In this document: one piece after another, positions 7,361-15,665 of the stretch
Position numbering within the stretch: the first letter of the stretch is position 1
Layout: each line of letters opens with the position of its first letter
DNA from: Pseudomonas abietaniphila
Lineage (GTDB): Bacteria; Pseudomonadota; Gammaproteobacteria; Pseudomonadales; Pseudomonadaceae
Reading direction: 5' to 3'
DNA length: 64,000 bases
Assembly: GCF_900100795.1 (NCBI RefSeq)
Contig: NZ_FNCO01000006.1
Span: 248,001-312,000 of the forward strand
Program-made: the position numbers and the translations under genes
The notes under the pieces: generated by a model
Seen by the model: only the letters and a program-made list of their open reading frames with translations
The model's database searches: none
What the model was told of the DNA's origin: nothing

Positions 7361-8713
7361 TTATTCCGAGACAGGCGGACGGATGACGCGCTTCTTCAGC
7401 GGTGCCAGACCATCCTGGCTCACCAACGGATCGGCCTTCGGACGGTTCACCGTCTTGCGTTTGGTCGGGCCCTTGGCGGCGGTTTTCTTCTTGTCGCCCT
7501 TCTTGTCACCTTTGCCGTCGGCCTTTTTCTTCTTCACACCTACGGCTTTGCCGGATGCCTTGACCTTCTTCGGCCCGGTGTAGGTGCCTTTGACTTCCTT
7601 GATGGTACGGCGCTCGAACTTCTGCTTGAGGTAGCGCTCGATGCTGGACATCAGGTTCCAGTCACCGTGGGTGATCAGGGAGATCGCCAGACCTTCGCCG
7701 CCCGCACGGCCGGTACGACCGATGCGGTGAACGTAGTCATCGCCGGTGCGCGGCATGTCGAAGTTGATGACCATGTCCAGACCATCAACGTCCAGGCCAC
7801 GGGCCGCGACATCAGTGGCCACCAGGATCTTCACGCCGCCCTGCTTCAAGCGATCGATCGCCAGCTTGCGGTCCTTCTGGTCCTTGTCGCCGTGCAGGAC
7901 GAACGCCTTGTACTCCAGCGCAACCAGACGGCCATAGATGCGGTCGGCCATGGCGCGAGTGTTGGTGAAGATAATGGCTTTCTGGTAGGTCTCGTTGGCC
8001 AGCAGCCAGTTCAACACTTGTTCTTTGTGAACGTTATGGTCGGCGGTGATGATCTGCTGGCGCGTACCGGCGGCCAGCTCGCTGACGCTGTTGACCTGCA
8101 GGTGCTGTGGATCTTTCAGCACCTTGGCGATCATTTCGCGCAGGCCCGAACCACCGGTGGTGGCGGAGAACAGCATGGTCTGCTGACGATTGGCACACTC
8201 GCCGGCCAGACGCTCGACGTCTTCGGCGAACCCCATGTCCAGCATGCGGTCGGCTTCATCGAGCACCAGCAATTCAACCTGCTTGAGGTCCAGGTTGCCG
8301 GCGTTCAGTTGTTCCAGCAAACGGCCGGGCGTGCCGATCAGGATGTCGGGCACCTTGCGCAGCATGGCGGCCTGAACCTTGAAGTCTTCGCCACCGGTGA
8401 TCAGACCGGCCTTGATGAAGGTGAACTGGGAAAACCGCTCGACTTCCTTGAGGGTCTGTTGCGCCAGCTCACGGGTCGGCAGCAGGATCACCGCGCGAAT
8501 GTCGACGCGAACCTTGGCCGGGCCCATTAGGCGATTGAGCATCGGTAATACGAAAGCGGCAGTCTTGCCACTGCCGGTCTGTGCCGTCACCCGCAGATCG
8601 CGTCCTTCCAGCGCCAGCGGAATGGCCGCTGTTTGCACAGGCGTAGGCTCGAGGAAATTGAGTTCGGCCACGGCTTTGAGCAGGCGTTCGTGCAGGGCGA
8701 ATTGGGAGAACAC
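7361..8713 (-). CDS. DEAD-box ATP-dependent RNA helicase with basic C-terminal tail
   Basis: The start is set at the GTG at 8713 (MFSQFALHERLLKAVAEL) because GAGGTAA lies five bases upstream; a TTG eight codons further up has no such site. All helicase motifs are visible: Q motif (PTPVQ), AQTGSGKT (44-51), PTRELA, GTPGR, DEAD (152-155), SAT, ARGLD and HRIGRTGRAG. After about residue 375 comes a Lys-rich low-complexity tail (KKKKADGKGDKKGDKKK), probably for nonspecific RNA binding. At 450 residues it resembles SrmB/RhlE-type helicases involved in ribosome assembly or mRNA turnover; the exact subgroup is not certain. Confidence 0.9.
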   Translation of the reverse strand: MFSQFALHERLLKAVAELNFLEPTPVQTAAIPLALEGRDLRVTAQTGSGKTAAFVLPMLNRLMGPAKVRVDIRAVILLPTRELAQQTLKEVERFSQFTFIKAGLITGGEDFKVQAAMLRKVPDILIGTPGRLLEQLNAGNLDLKQVELLVLDEADRMLDMGFAEDVERLAGECANRQQTMLFSATTGGSGLREMIAKVLKDPQHLQVNSVSELAAGTRQQIITADHNVHKEQVLNWLLANETYQKAIIFTNTRAMADRIYGRLVALEYKAFVLHGDKDQKDRKLAIDRLKQGGVKILVATDVAARGLDVDGLDMVINFDMPRTGDDYVHRIGRTGRAGGEGLAISLITHGDWNLMSSIERYLKQKFERRTIKEVKGTYTGPKKVKASGKAVGVKKKKADGKGDKKGDKKKTAAKGPTKRKTVNRPKADPLVSQDGLAPLKKRVIRPPVSE

Positions 8714-8885
8714 GGGTGTTACCTCGGCGGAATACAAAAAAACAGTCGCATAGGTTACCGGTTTAAGCCGTGTTCGCCGAGTCTCTTTACCTCAAAGGGC
8801 CTATTTTGTTACGGGATTTACCCTGTGCAGCTTTCACTGGCGCAACAATGCTCTAATCGCGCCCCCTTTTTCATCAGGAGATCAT

Positions 8886-10163
8886 GTGCCCATGGACACT
8901 CACTCACTCTGGCTGCGTGCCCAGGAACTCTGGGCCCTGCTCGAACACCAGCCGATGCTGCGCACGACCCTGGGTTTGCTGATCTTGCTGGTCGCCGCAT
9001 TCGCCCTCGGGCGTCTGGTGCGTTTCATCGTTCTGTCCGCCATGAAGGCGCTCGGTCGTCAGCCGGCGCTGTTCTGGCTCAACGATTTTTTGCACAACAA
9101 AGTGTTTCACCGTCTGGCGCAGGTGACGCCGTCGCTGGTGATCCAGTTCGGGCTGAACCTGGTGCCCGAGCTGAACCCGGCCGCCAGCCATGTGCTGGGG
9201 AATGTCGCGCTGGCGTTCACCATCCTGTTCATGATGCTCACCGTCGGCGCACTGCTCAACGCCCTGCTCGACATCTACGCCCGCACCGAGCACGCCCGAA
9301 CCCGCTCGATCAAGGGTTACGTCCAGCTGGCGAAGATGATCTTGTATGTGTTCGCCGCGATCATCATCGTCGCCACCCTGATTGACCGTTCGCCGCTGTT
9401 GTTACTGTCGGGCCTGGGTGCAATGTCCGCGGTGATCCTGTTGGTGTACAAGGACACGCTGCTGTCGTTCGTTGCCAGCGTGCAGTTGACCAGCAACGAC
9501 ATGCTGCGGGTGGGCGACTGGATCGAAATGCCTCAGGTCGGCGCCGACGGTGATGTGGTGGACATCACGCTGCACACGGTCAAGGTGCAGAATTTCGACA
9601 AGACGATAGTCTCCATCCCCACATGGCGCCTGATGTCCGAGTCGTTCAAGAACTGGCGCGGGATGCAGGCGTCAGGCGGGCGCCGGATCAAGCGCGCCCT
9701 GTTCATCGATGCCAGCGGCGTGCGGTTTATCGCCGAAGCCGAAGAGCAGAAGCTGACGCAGGTGCGACTGCTCACCGATTATCTGGGCCGCAAGAAAGCA
9801 GAGCTCAAGGCGTGGAACGAAGCGCAGGGCAATGTCGCCGAGCTCTCGGCCAACCGTCGTCGAATCACCAACATCGGCACCTTTCGCGCCTACGCGCTGG
9901 CGTACCTGAAGAGTCATCCGGACATTCATCCCGACATGACGTGCATGGTGCGTCAGATGGAAGCGACCGCGCAGGGCGTTCCGCTGGAAATCTACTGTTT
10001 CACCCGCACCACCAGTTGGGCCGACTACGAACGGATTCAGGGAGATATCTTCGATTACCTGTTGGCGGTGTTGCCGGAGTTTGGTCTAAGCCTGTATCAA
10101 CAACCGAGTGGGACGGACATGCGGGTAGGGTTGGCGAGGTCGTCGAAAGACAGTGTCGCCTGA
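8886..10163 (+). CDS. Mechanosensitive ion channel family protein (YbdG-like)
   Basis: A 425-residue protein with about five hydrophobic helices in the first 190 residues, then the MscS beta domain (LLSFVASVQLTSNDMLRVGDWIEMP; VVDITLHTVKVQNFDKTIVSIPT), and a C-terminal cytoplasmic domain. The RVGDWIEM...GDVVDITLHTVKVQNFD pattern and the length match the YbdG/MscM branch rather than the shorter MscS. It should protect against osmotic downshock in the inner membrane. The start is GTG at 8886, five bases after AGGAG; ATG at 8892 is a close alternative. It is followed by a strong terminator at 10182. Confidence 0.88.
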   Translation: MPMDTHSLWLRAQELWALLEHQPMLRTTLGLLILLVAAFALGRLVRFIVLSAMKALGRQPALFWLNDFLHNKVFHRLAQVTPSLVIQFGLNLVPELNPAASHVLGNVALAFTILFMMLTVGALLNALLDIYARTEHARTRSIKGYVQLAKMILYVFAAIIIVATLIDRSPLLLLSGLGAMSAVILLVYKDTLLSFVASVQLTSNDMLRVGDWIEMPQVGADGDVVDITLHTVKVQNFDKTIVSIPTWRLMSESFKNWRGMQASGGRRIKRALFIDASGVRFIAEAEEQKLTQVRLLTDYLGRKKAELKAWNEAQGNVAELSANRRRITNIGTFRAYALAYLKSHPDIHPDMTCMVRQMEATAQGVPLEIYCFTRTTSWADYERIQGDIFDYLLAVLPEFGLSLYQQPSGTDMRVGLARSSKDSVA

Positions 10164-10181
10164 CCGTTATTGTACGCAAAC

Positions 10182-10208
10182 AAAAAGCCCGGCATCTGCC
10201 GGGCTTTT
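10182..10208. terminator. Bidirectional rho-independent terminator
   Basis: AAAAGCCCGGCA, TC, TGCCGGGCTTTT: a 12-bp perfect stem with T-runs on both sides. It ends the mechanosensitive channel gene on the plus strand and the 78-residue peptide gene on the minus strand. A near copy occurs at 10841-10866. Confidence 0.9.
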
Positions 10209-10241
10209 GCTGTGCGTTCAGGTCAGACCGAACTTGGCACG

Positions 10242-10478
10242 TTATTCGTAACGCTGATAGCTCGAACCGAACTCTTTGCGATTTTGCGCAACGATCACGG
10301 TGCTGGAAGATTTGCTGTCGAAAGGTTTAACCGCATCTTTACTGGCGACTTTGCTGTCCAGAACAGTGGCGCTGGAAGCATCGACGATAGCGCGCTGATA
10401 CGTTTTTTCAGGACTGGCAAACGCCGAACCTGCAGCCAGAATGGAAAGTGCGAAACCGAAGGCGATGGACTTTTTCAT
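10242..10478 (-). CDS. Small secreted peptide, copy 1 of a tandem pair
   Basis: A 78-residue protein with a Sec signal peptide (MKKSIAFGFALSILAAGSAFA) and a mature part of about 57 residues starting SPEKTYQRAIVDASSATVLDS and ending SSYQRYE. The mature part is hydrophilic, Ser/Lys/Asp-rich, without cysteines. The copy at 10900-11136 differs at only a few residues (Y/T, I/L, Q/E). Its ATG at 10478 follows a GGAGAT site. The family is not known to me; export to the periplasm or outside is inferred from the signal peptide alone. Confidence 0.8.
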   Translation of the reverse strand: MKKSIAFGFALSILAAGSAFASPEKTYQRAIVDASSATVLDSKVASKDAVKPFDSKSSSTVIVAQNRKEFGSSYQRYE

Positions 10479-10840
10479 GATTTAGATCTCCGCAGAACTG
10501 TTGGTAAGTTGGGTAATTCGTTTCGTTGGAGCTAAGTTAATGGTTGGCGGCGGTAATGAAAAACCACCCGTTGAAATATTCAACATCAGCGTCACTGATA
10601 TCAGGCACCCGCTGCTCTAGCTCAATGATTTCGGGACGTTCAAGCCACAGCGAAACAGATTCGGGATTGCACAATACGGTTTACAGCAGGCGTATCGAGC
10701 AGCATTTCTCGGGGGTCGGGGCTACGTCTCGCGAATAAATTCGCTCCTACAGTGTTTCGATACACGGGTCGTAATATCGGCACTGTCGGCACGCGCTATT
10801 GTTATGGGTAACAGCCGTCCGGACGTTTTTCCCAGACAGC

Positions 10841-10866
10841 AAAAAGCCCGGCATTTGCCGGGCTTT
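10841..10866. terminator. Rho-independent terminator of the second peptide gene
   Basis: AAAAGCCCGGCA, TT, TGCCGGGCTTT; same hairpin as at 10182 with a changed loop. It lies just after the stop (minus strand) of the peptide at 10900-11136, so the terminator was duplicated together with the gene. Confidence 0.88.
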
Positions 10867-10899
10867 GAGTGTGCGCTCAGTTAAGACTGAGCTGGCACA

Positions 10900-11136
10900 T
10901 TACTCGTAACGCTGATAACTCGAACCGAACTCTTTGCGGTTCTCAGCCACGATGACAGTGCTGGACGATTTGCTGTCGAATGGTTTAACTGCATCTTTAC
11001 TGGCGACTTTGCTGTCCAGAACAGTAGCGCTGGAAGCATCTACGAGCGCGCGCTGAGTTGTTTTCTCTGGACTGGCGAAAGCAGAACCGGCAGCCAGGAT
11101 GGACAGTGCGAAACCGAAGGCGATTGATTTTTTCAT
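10900..11136 (-). CDS. Small secreted peptide, copy 2 of a tandem pair
   Basis: A 78-residue paralogue of 10242-10478: the signal peptide is identical and the mature part begins SPEKTTQRALVDASSATVLD. The start is the ATG at 11136, since the homologous signal peptide begins there; the open frame continues to 11256 without coding support. The ribosome binding site (GGAGATCTTAATC before ATG) is shared with copy 1. The upstream leader, including a conserved CGAAATCNTTGAGCTAGA block about 170 bp before the ATG, is also duplicated, so both copies are probably regulated alike. Confidence 0.8.
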   Translation of the reverse strand: MKKSIAFGFALSILAAGSAFASPEKTTQRALVDASSATVLDSKVASKDAVKPFDSKSSSTVIVAENRKEFGSSYQRYE

Positions 11137-11417
11137 GATTAAGATCTCCGCAGAACTATTAAGTAAGTTTGGTATTCGGTAAGTCGGTGATTCGTTTCGT
11201 TGGAGCCAATCTATTCGGTTGGCCGGCACATGAAAAACCAAGCTTGGGAATATCAAACATCACTCTCGATGATGCAGTCGTGCGGGGTGTCTAGCTCAAG
11301 GATTTCGGCGTTTTAACCCGTGTTTGGCGAGGCGCTCGACGGCTGATTCGGACGGAAAAACGTGATCAGTGAAGCGCATGAGTAGCTCGATTCGAAGCTT
11401 TCGAATCCGCTGACTGC

Positions 11418-11505
11418 TGTAGGAGCGCGCTTGCCCGCGATTGGCCGGTGCATTCAATACATCTATGTGGCGGTAACAATTATCGCGGGCAAGCGCGCTT
11501 CTACA
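11418..11505. repeat. REP doublet (GGAGCGCGCTTGCCCGCGA family)
   Basis: TGTAGGAGCGCGCTTGCCCG on the left and the inverted GCGGGCAAGCGCGCTTCTAC on the right, separated by a short unique loop. Confidence 0.85.
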
Positions 11506-11527
11506 GACAGCGTGCGCATCCAGCAGG

Positions 11528-11574
11528 CAATAAAAAACCCGATGACCCGGCGCAAGGTGGCGGGTCTATCGGGC
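11528..11574 (-). terminator. Probable terminator of the azoR-like gene
   Basis: Read on the minus strand, CCCGATAGACCCG and CGGGTCATCGGG form an imperfect stem followed by TTTTTTATTG. It is about 100 bp after the stop of 11677-12276. Confidence 0.65.
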
Positions 11575-11676
11575 GATGCACTCAGGAGCGTTTCAAGTGC
11601 CAAGGGAGAGTCGATGAACGCGAGAATGATCACGCGCCGGGATTAACGGACGATTAAGCCCCGGCGCTTCGGACCC

Positions 11677-12276
11677 TCAGGCCACTTGAGCGAGCTTGGC
11701 AACCGCCTGATTCAGGCCCTTCTCGGAGAAGTCGCCGCCCATGTTCAGGCCTTCAGCGTGAATGAACGTGACGTCGTGGATGCCGACAAAACCCAGTACC
11801 TGACGCAGGTACGGTTCCTGGTGGTCCGACGGGCTGCCGGCATAGATGCCACCGCGCGCGGTGAGGACGTAGGCGCGCTTGCCGGTCAGCAGGCCTTGAG
11901 GGCCCGTGTCGCCATATTTGAAGGTCACACCGGCGCGCAGCACGTGGTCGAACCAGGATTTCAGCGTGCTGGGAATCGCGAAGTTGTACATCGGGGCAGC
12001 CAGCACCACGACATCGGCGGCAACCAGCTCGTCAGTCAGCTCATTGGAGCGATCCAGTGCGGCCTGCTCAACCGGGCTGCGCTGACCTGCTGGCTTCATC
12101 CAGCCACCCAGCAGATCGATGTCCAGATGCGGGACCTGCTTGACCGCAAGATCACGCACGGTGATCTGGTCGGCAGGATGGGCCGCGCGCCATTGGCTGA
12201 TGAATTGCTGAGTCAGTTGACGGGACACGGAGTCTTGCTGACGGGCGCTGCTTTCGATGATCAGGACGCGAGACAT
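11677..12276 (-). CDS. azoR: FMN-dependent NADH-azoreductase (AzoR family)
   Basis: A 199-residue flavodoxin-fold protein starting MSRVLIIESSARQQDSVSRQLTQQF, the FMN-phosphate-binding loop of AzoR, followed by VVLAAPMYNFAIPSTLKSWFDHV (flavin contact, MYNF) and ARGGIYAGS. AzoR enzymes use NADH and FMN to reduce azo compounds and quinones in the cytoplasm, usually as a homodimer. The start at 12276 was chosen because it gives the family N-terminus and usual length; the frame continues upstream to 12378 without conservation. Pseudomonads carry several paralogues, so the exact number (AzoR1/2/3) is not assigned. Confidence 0.9.
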   Translation of the reverse strand: MSRVLIIESSARQQDSVSRQLTQQFISQWRAAHPADQITVRDLAVKQVPHLDIDLLGGWMKPAGQRSPVEQAALDRSNELTDELVAADVVVLAAPMYNFAIPSTLKSWFDHVLRAGVTFKYGDTGPQGLLTGKRAYVLTARGGIYAGSPSDHQEPYLRQVLGFVGIHDVTFIHAEGLNMGGDFSEKGLNQAVAKLAQVA

Positions 12277-12437
12277 GGGGTGGGGGCCTCCAGCGAAATG
12301 GATGTAGATGAGTTCGATGGAGTGAAGGTTAAACGTGACTATATCGATTAAAAAGCGTAAAAAACTGCTTCTAAACATCTAATAATTTGTTTCATCGACA
12401 GAAGAACATTAGTCTCTTCTGTCACCTGATGGGCGAA

Positions 12438-12752
12438 TTATTGCGGTTCACAGCTGAGCTTGATCCGCAGCTTGACGATCTCGCGGCTGAATTTGACGGT
12501 GACGTTACTGGTGCTTTTTGGGGCGATTTGCACACGACGCGTGCGCGGCGCCTCCGGGCCGTTGCTGAAGACCACCGTGCACTTGGCCGGAACATCGCCA
12601 TAGTTGTTCACCGTGATATTGCCGATGTCGTAAGCGGTGTCATGGCTGTTGTAGTCGATTTGCACGCCGTTGATGTGCTTTTCCACATCGATCGGGTAGG
12701 CAAAGGCGCTCAGGGGCAGCATCGTCAGCAGCACACAACAGAATTTTTTCAT
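12438..12752 (-). CDS. Small secreted beta-rich protein (104 aa)
   Basis: The ATG at 12752 gives a signal peptide (MKKFCCVLLTMLPLSAFA) and a mature protein of about 86 residues, YPIDVEKHINGVQIDYN..., rich in Val, Thr and Asn with two cysteines. The pattern DIGNITVNNYGDVPAKCTVVFSNGPE resembles a single immunoglobulin-like sandwich such as the N-domain of a pilus chaperone, but it is too short to be one. GAGGACT precedes the start. It lies back-to-back with the LysR gene at 12803 (50 bp apart), so it is a candidate target of that regulator. Confidence 0.75.
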   Translation of the reverse strand: MKKFCCVLLTMLPLSAFAYPIDVEKHINGVQIDYNSHDTAYDIGNITVNNYGDVPAKCTVVFSNGPEAPRTRRVQIAPKSTSNVTVKFSREIVKLRIKLSCEPQ

Positions 12753-12802
12753 ACGGCAGTCCTCATTATTGGACTGCCAGCTTAGGACAACAGGAGCGAA
12801 AG

Positions 12803-13729
12803 ATGAAAGCGCCCCGCGTGACCCTTGATCAATGGCGCACATTGCAGGCCGTGGTCGACCATGGCGGCTTTGCCCAGGCAGCCGAAGCCCTGCACCGCTC
12901 GCAGTCTTCGGTGAGCTACACCGTGGCCAGAATGCAGGACCAGTTGGGCGTGCCATTGCTGCGCATCGATGGCCGCAAGGCCGTATTGACCGAGGCCGGT
13001 GAGGTGCTGCTGCGTCGCTCGCGTCAATTGGTGAAAAACGCCAGTCAACTGGAGGACCTCGCCCATCACATGGAACAGGGCTGGGAAGCCGAGGTTAGAC
13101 TGGTCGTCGACGCGGCTTATCCCAACGCCCGGTTGGTCCGCGCGTTGACCGCGTTCATGCCACAGAGCCGCGGCTGCCGGGTGCGCTTGCGTGAGGAAGT
13201 GTTGTCCGGCGTTGAAGAGGTCTTGCTCGAAGGCGTGGCGGACCTGGCGATCAGCGGATTCAATATCCCTGGCTATCTGGGCACCGAGATGAGCTCGGTG
13301 GAGTTTGTGGCGGTCGCCCACCCGGAGCACTCGCTTCACCAGATGCAACGCGAATTGACCTTTCAGGACCTGGAAAGCCAGTTGCAGGTGGTGATTCGTG
13401 ACTCGGGCCGCAATCAGCCCCGGGACGTCGGCTGGCTGGGTTCCGAACAACGCTGGACCGTGGGCAGCCTGGCGACCGCGGCGACCTTTGTGAGCAGCGG
13501 TCTGGGTTTCGCCTGGCTGCCTCTGCACATGATCGAGCGCGAGATCAAAGAAGGCGTGCTGAAGATTCTGCCGCTGGACAAGGGTGGCAGTCGGCGTCCG
13601 ACCTTCTACCTTTATTCCAGCAAGGACAAACCGCTGGGACCTGCTACCCAGATTCTCATCGAGCTGATACAGACATTCGACACCGCACCGCTGGATGCCG
13701 CATTCGCGGCGCCGCAGCAGGCGGTTTGA
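12803..13729 (+). CDS. LysR-type transcriptional regulator
   Basis: A 308-residue LTTR with an N-terminal winged helix-turn-helix (residues about 7-65: LDQWRTLQAVVDHGGFAQAA, SQSSVSYTVARMQDQLGVPLL, LTEAGEVLL) and a substrate-binding-like domain from about 90. It is transcribed divergently from the small secreted protein at 12438-12752 with only 50 bp between the start codons; LTTRs often control their divergent neighbour and themselves from such a region. The effector cannot be read from the sequence. GGAGCGAAAG precedes the ATG. Confidence 0.9.
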   Translation: MKAPRVTLDQWRTLQAVVDHGGFAQAAEALHRSQSSVSYTVARMQDQLGVPLLRIDGRKAVLTEAGEVLLRRSRQLVKNASQLEDLAHHMEQGWEAEVRLVVDAAYPNARLVRALTAFMPQSRGCRVRLREEVLSGVEEVLLEGVADLAISGFNIPGYLGTEMSSVEFVAVAHPEHSLHQMQRELTFQDLESQLQVVIRDSGRNQPRDVGWLGSEQRWTVGSLATAATFVSSGLGFAWLPLHMIEREIKEGVLKILPLDKGGSRRPTFYLYSSKDKPLGPATQILIELIQTFDTAPLDAAFAAPQQAV

Positions 13730-13759
13730 GGCCGCACGACCCGATGTACACAGGATGAC

Positions 13760-13850
13760 TGTGGGAGCGAATTCATTCGCGAATGGCCGGTACATCCGAC
13801 GCACGTCTATTGTCTGTACCGACCTCTCGCGAATGAATTCGCTCCCACAG
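13760..13850. repeat. REP doublet, GGAGCGAATTCATTCGCGA family
   Basis: TGTGGGAGCGAATTCATTCG at the left, its inverted copy at the right. This is the second REP family of the window; other copies at 20601, 22075 and 55162, with a variant at 26225. Confidence 0.85.
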
Positions 13851-13896
13851 GGGGCTCGTGCGCTCGGAAACCTCAGCCAGCACAAGGATGTAAACG

Positions 13897-14679
13897 ATGC
13901 CCTACTTCGACCACGAAGGCTGTTCACTGCATTACGAAACGTACGGCCATGGCAGCCCGGTGTTGCTGGTCCACGGCCTGGGTTCGAGTGCTCAGGACTG
14001 GGAATACCAGATCCCTGCCCTCGCGGCGCATTATCAAGTGATCGTCGTCGACGTGCGCGGCCACGGGCGATCGGACAAACCCCGTGAGCGCTACAGCATT
14101 CCCGGCTTCAGCGCCGACATCGAGGCGCTGCTGGAGCATCTGCAACCGGGGCCGGTGCATCTGGTAGGCCTGTCCATGGGCGGCATGATCGGCTTTCAAC
14201 TGGCAGTCGATCAGCCGCAATTGCTCAAGAGCCTGACCATCGTCAACAGCGCGCCTGAAGTGAAAATCAAACGCTTCGACGACTTCAAACAGTTCGCCAA
14301 ACGCTGGTTGCTGGCCCGGGTGTTCAGCATGGAAACCATCGGCAAGGGCCTGGGCAAGAACCTGTTTCCCAAACCTGAGCAAGCGGACTTGCGAAACAAG
14401 ATCGCCAGGCGCTGGGCGCAAAACGACAAACGCGCGTACCTGGCGAGTTTCAATGCGATTGTGGGATGGGGTGTGCAGGAGAAGCTTGCGCGAATAGTCT
14501 GCCCGGCATTGATTGTCACCGCCGATCACGACTACACGCCGGTTGCGCTGAAACAGGCTTACACCCGGCTGATTGCGAACGCAGAACTGATCGTCATCGA
14601 AGACTCCAGGCACGCCACACCGCTGGACCAGCCAGAAGCGTTCAATCGGGTGCTGCTGAGATTCCTTGGCGACCATTGA
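13897..14679 (+). CDS. Alpha/beta-fold hydrolase
   Basis: A 260-residue hydrolase with the oxyanion motif [10 protein letters not shown] (about residue 26), the nucleophile elbow GLSMGG (Ser about 93), acid VTADHDYTP, and catalytic His in [10 protein letters not shown] near the C-terminus. The fold and length match the family that includes 3-oxoadipate enol-lactonase and many esterases; the substrate cannot be decided. AAGGATG precedes the ATG. Its own transcription unit, flanked by repeats. Confidence 0.85.
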   Translation: MPYFDHEGCSLHYETYGHGSPVLLVHGLGSSAQDWEYQIPALAAHYQVIVVDVRGHGRSDKPRERYSIPGFSADIEALLEHLQPGPVHLVGLSMGGMIGFQLAVDQPQLLKSLTIVNSAPEVKIKRFDDFKQFAKRWLLARVFSMETIGKGLGKNLFPKPEQADLRNKIARRWAQNDKRAYLASFNAIVGWGVQEKLARIVCPALIVTADHDYTPVALKQAYTRLIANAELIVIEDSRHATPLDQPEAFNRVLLRFLGDH

Positions 14680-14729
14680 AAATCGTCAGCAAGCAAGTCC
14701 CCAACGGTCCGTGCAACGACACAAAACCT

Positions 14730-14830
14730 GTAGGAGACGTCGGAGGTTACGACGGCAGCGATTGCGTCAGGTCAGGCGCAGAGAACGTTCCTGGCATCAC
14801 GCAATCGCCAGCAAGCCGGCGTCTGTACAC
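14730..14830. repeat. Dispersed repeat, GTAGGAGACGTC family with inverted partner
   Basis: GTAGGAGACGTCGGAGGTTA (also at 6300) at the left and CAATCGCCAGCAAGCCGGCG at the right; the right half is shared with the repeat ending at 17671. The element separates the hydrolase from ppiA. Confidence 0.6.
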
Positions 14831-14942
14831 TGAGCAGCGGCCGTACCGTTTGTGTGAACCGACCCCTGTCAAAATCGCCCCAAACGTGCTTCCCTTATGG
14901 CCTGTTTTTCGCAGTCGAAATCACTTTCAGGACATCTGCCCC

Positions 14943-15500
14943 ATGCTGAAAAAAATCGCCCTCTCCGCCGCTGCCGTGCTGTTCGCCTCCAATCTGATGG
15001 CAGCCCCTGCTCCTCATGTGGTGCTGGACACCAGCCTCGGCCAGATTGAAATCGAACTGAACCAGGACAAGGCACCGATCAGCACTAAAAACTTCCTGAC
15101 CTACGCCAACGAAAACTTCTACACCAACACCATCTTCCACCGCGTGATCCCGGGCTTCATGGTCCAGGGCGGCGGGTTCACGGCGCAGATGATGCAAAAG
15201 CCGACGGACGACCCGATCAAGAACGAAGCCGACAACGGCCTTCATAACGTGCGCGGGACCATCGCCATGGCGCGCACGTCTGATGTGAACTCGGCCACCA
15301 GCCAGTTCTTCATCAACGTCAAGGACAACGACATGCTCGACCACGGTGTGCGCGACTTCGGTTACGCCGTATTTGGCAAAGTGGTCAAAGGCATGGATGT
15401 CGTGGACACCATCGTCAACTCCCAGACGGCTAACAAAGGCGGCATGCAGAACGTGCCGGTCGACCCGATTCTGATCAAGTCGGTCAAAGTCGTGAACTAA
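14943..15500 (+). CDS. ppiA: Periplasmic peptidyl-prolyl cis-trans isomerase A (cyclophilin)
   Basis: The ATG at 14943 gives a Sec signal peptide ([20 protein letters not shown], cleavage before APAPHVV) and a cyclophilin domain. The active-site stretch [15 protein letters not shown] (Arg, Phe and Gln of the catalytic cleft), [18 protein letters not shown] and [16 protein letters not shown] are intact. At 185 residues it equals the usual PpiA length. It accelerates proline isomerisation of exported proteins in the periplasm. A strong terminator follows at 15517. The frame upstream of 14943 runs into a repeat and is not coding. Confidence 0.93.
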   Translation: MLKKIALSAAAVLFASNLMAAPAPHVVLDTSLGQIEIELNQDKAPISTKNFLTYANENFYTNTIFHRVIPGFMVQGGGFTAQMMQKPTDDPIKNEADNGLHNVRGTIAMARTSDVNSATSQFFINVKDNDMLDHGVRDFGYAVFGKVVKGMDVVDTIVNSQTANKGGMQNVPVDPILIKSVKVVN

Positions 15501-15516
15501 GCTGATCAGGTGCAGG

Positions 15517-15548
15517 AAAGCCGGGCACTTGCCCGGCTTTTTACTTTT
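15517..15548 (+). terminator. Rho-independent terminator of ppiA
   Basis: AAAGCCGGGC, ACTT, GCCCGGCTTT followed by TTTACTTTT: a 10-bp stem with a T-rich tail, 17 bp after the ppiA stop. Confidence 0.92.
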
Positions 15549-15665
15549 AGAAGCCAACAACGTGAATCAGTGCGAGCAATCGCGCCTTCACGCGGTCAGA
15601 ACAAGGGACATTTTTTTCGGTCCCGCCACAAAGGAGAGCCCGCCCAAGCGTGGGCGTCATAGCCA

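Larger units (their letters stand above)
11137..11676. other. Intergenic region with duplicated leader, REP doublet and terminator
   Basis: About 540 bp. From right to left it holds the 3' region and terminator of the azoR-like gene (11528-11574), a REP doublet (11418-11505), and the promoter/leader of the second secreted peptide (11137-11320). Open frames inside it have no coding character. Confidence 0.6.

Noticed and set aside
13695..14087. 130-residue frame bridging the LysR gene and the hydrolase
   Set aside because: It crosses a REP doublet and two clearly coding genes in other frames.
14466..14942. N-terminal extension of ppiA
   Set aside because: The extension runs through the upstream hydrolase and a repeat; the signal peptide at 14943 marks the true start.
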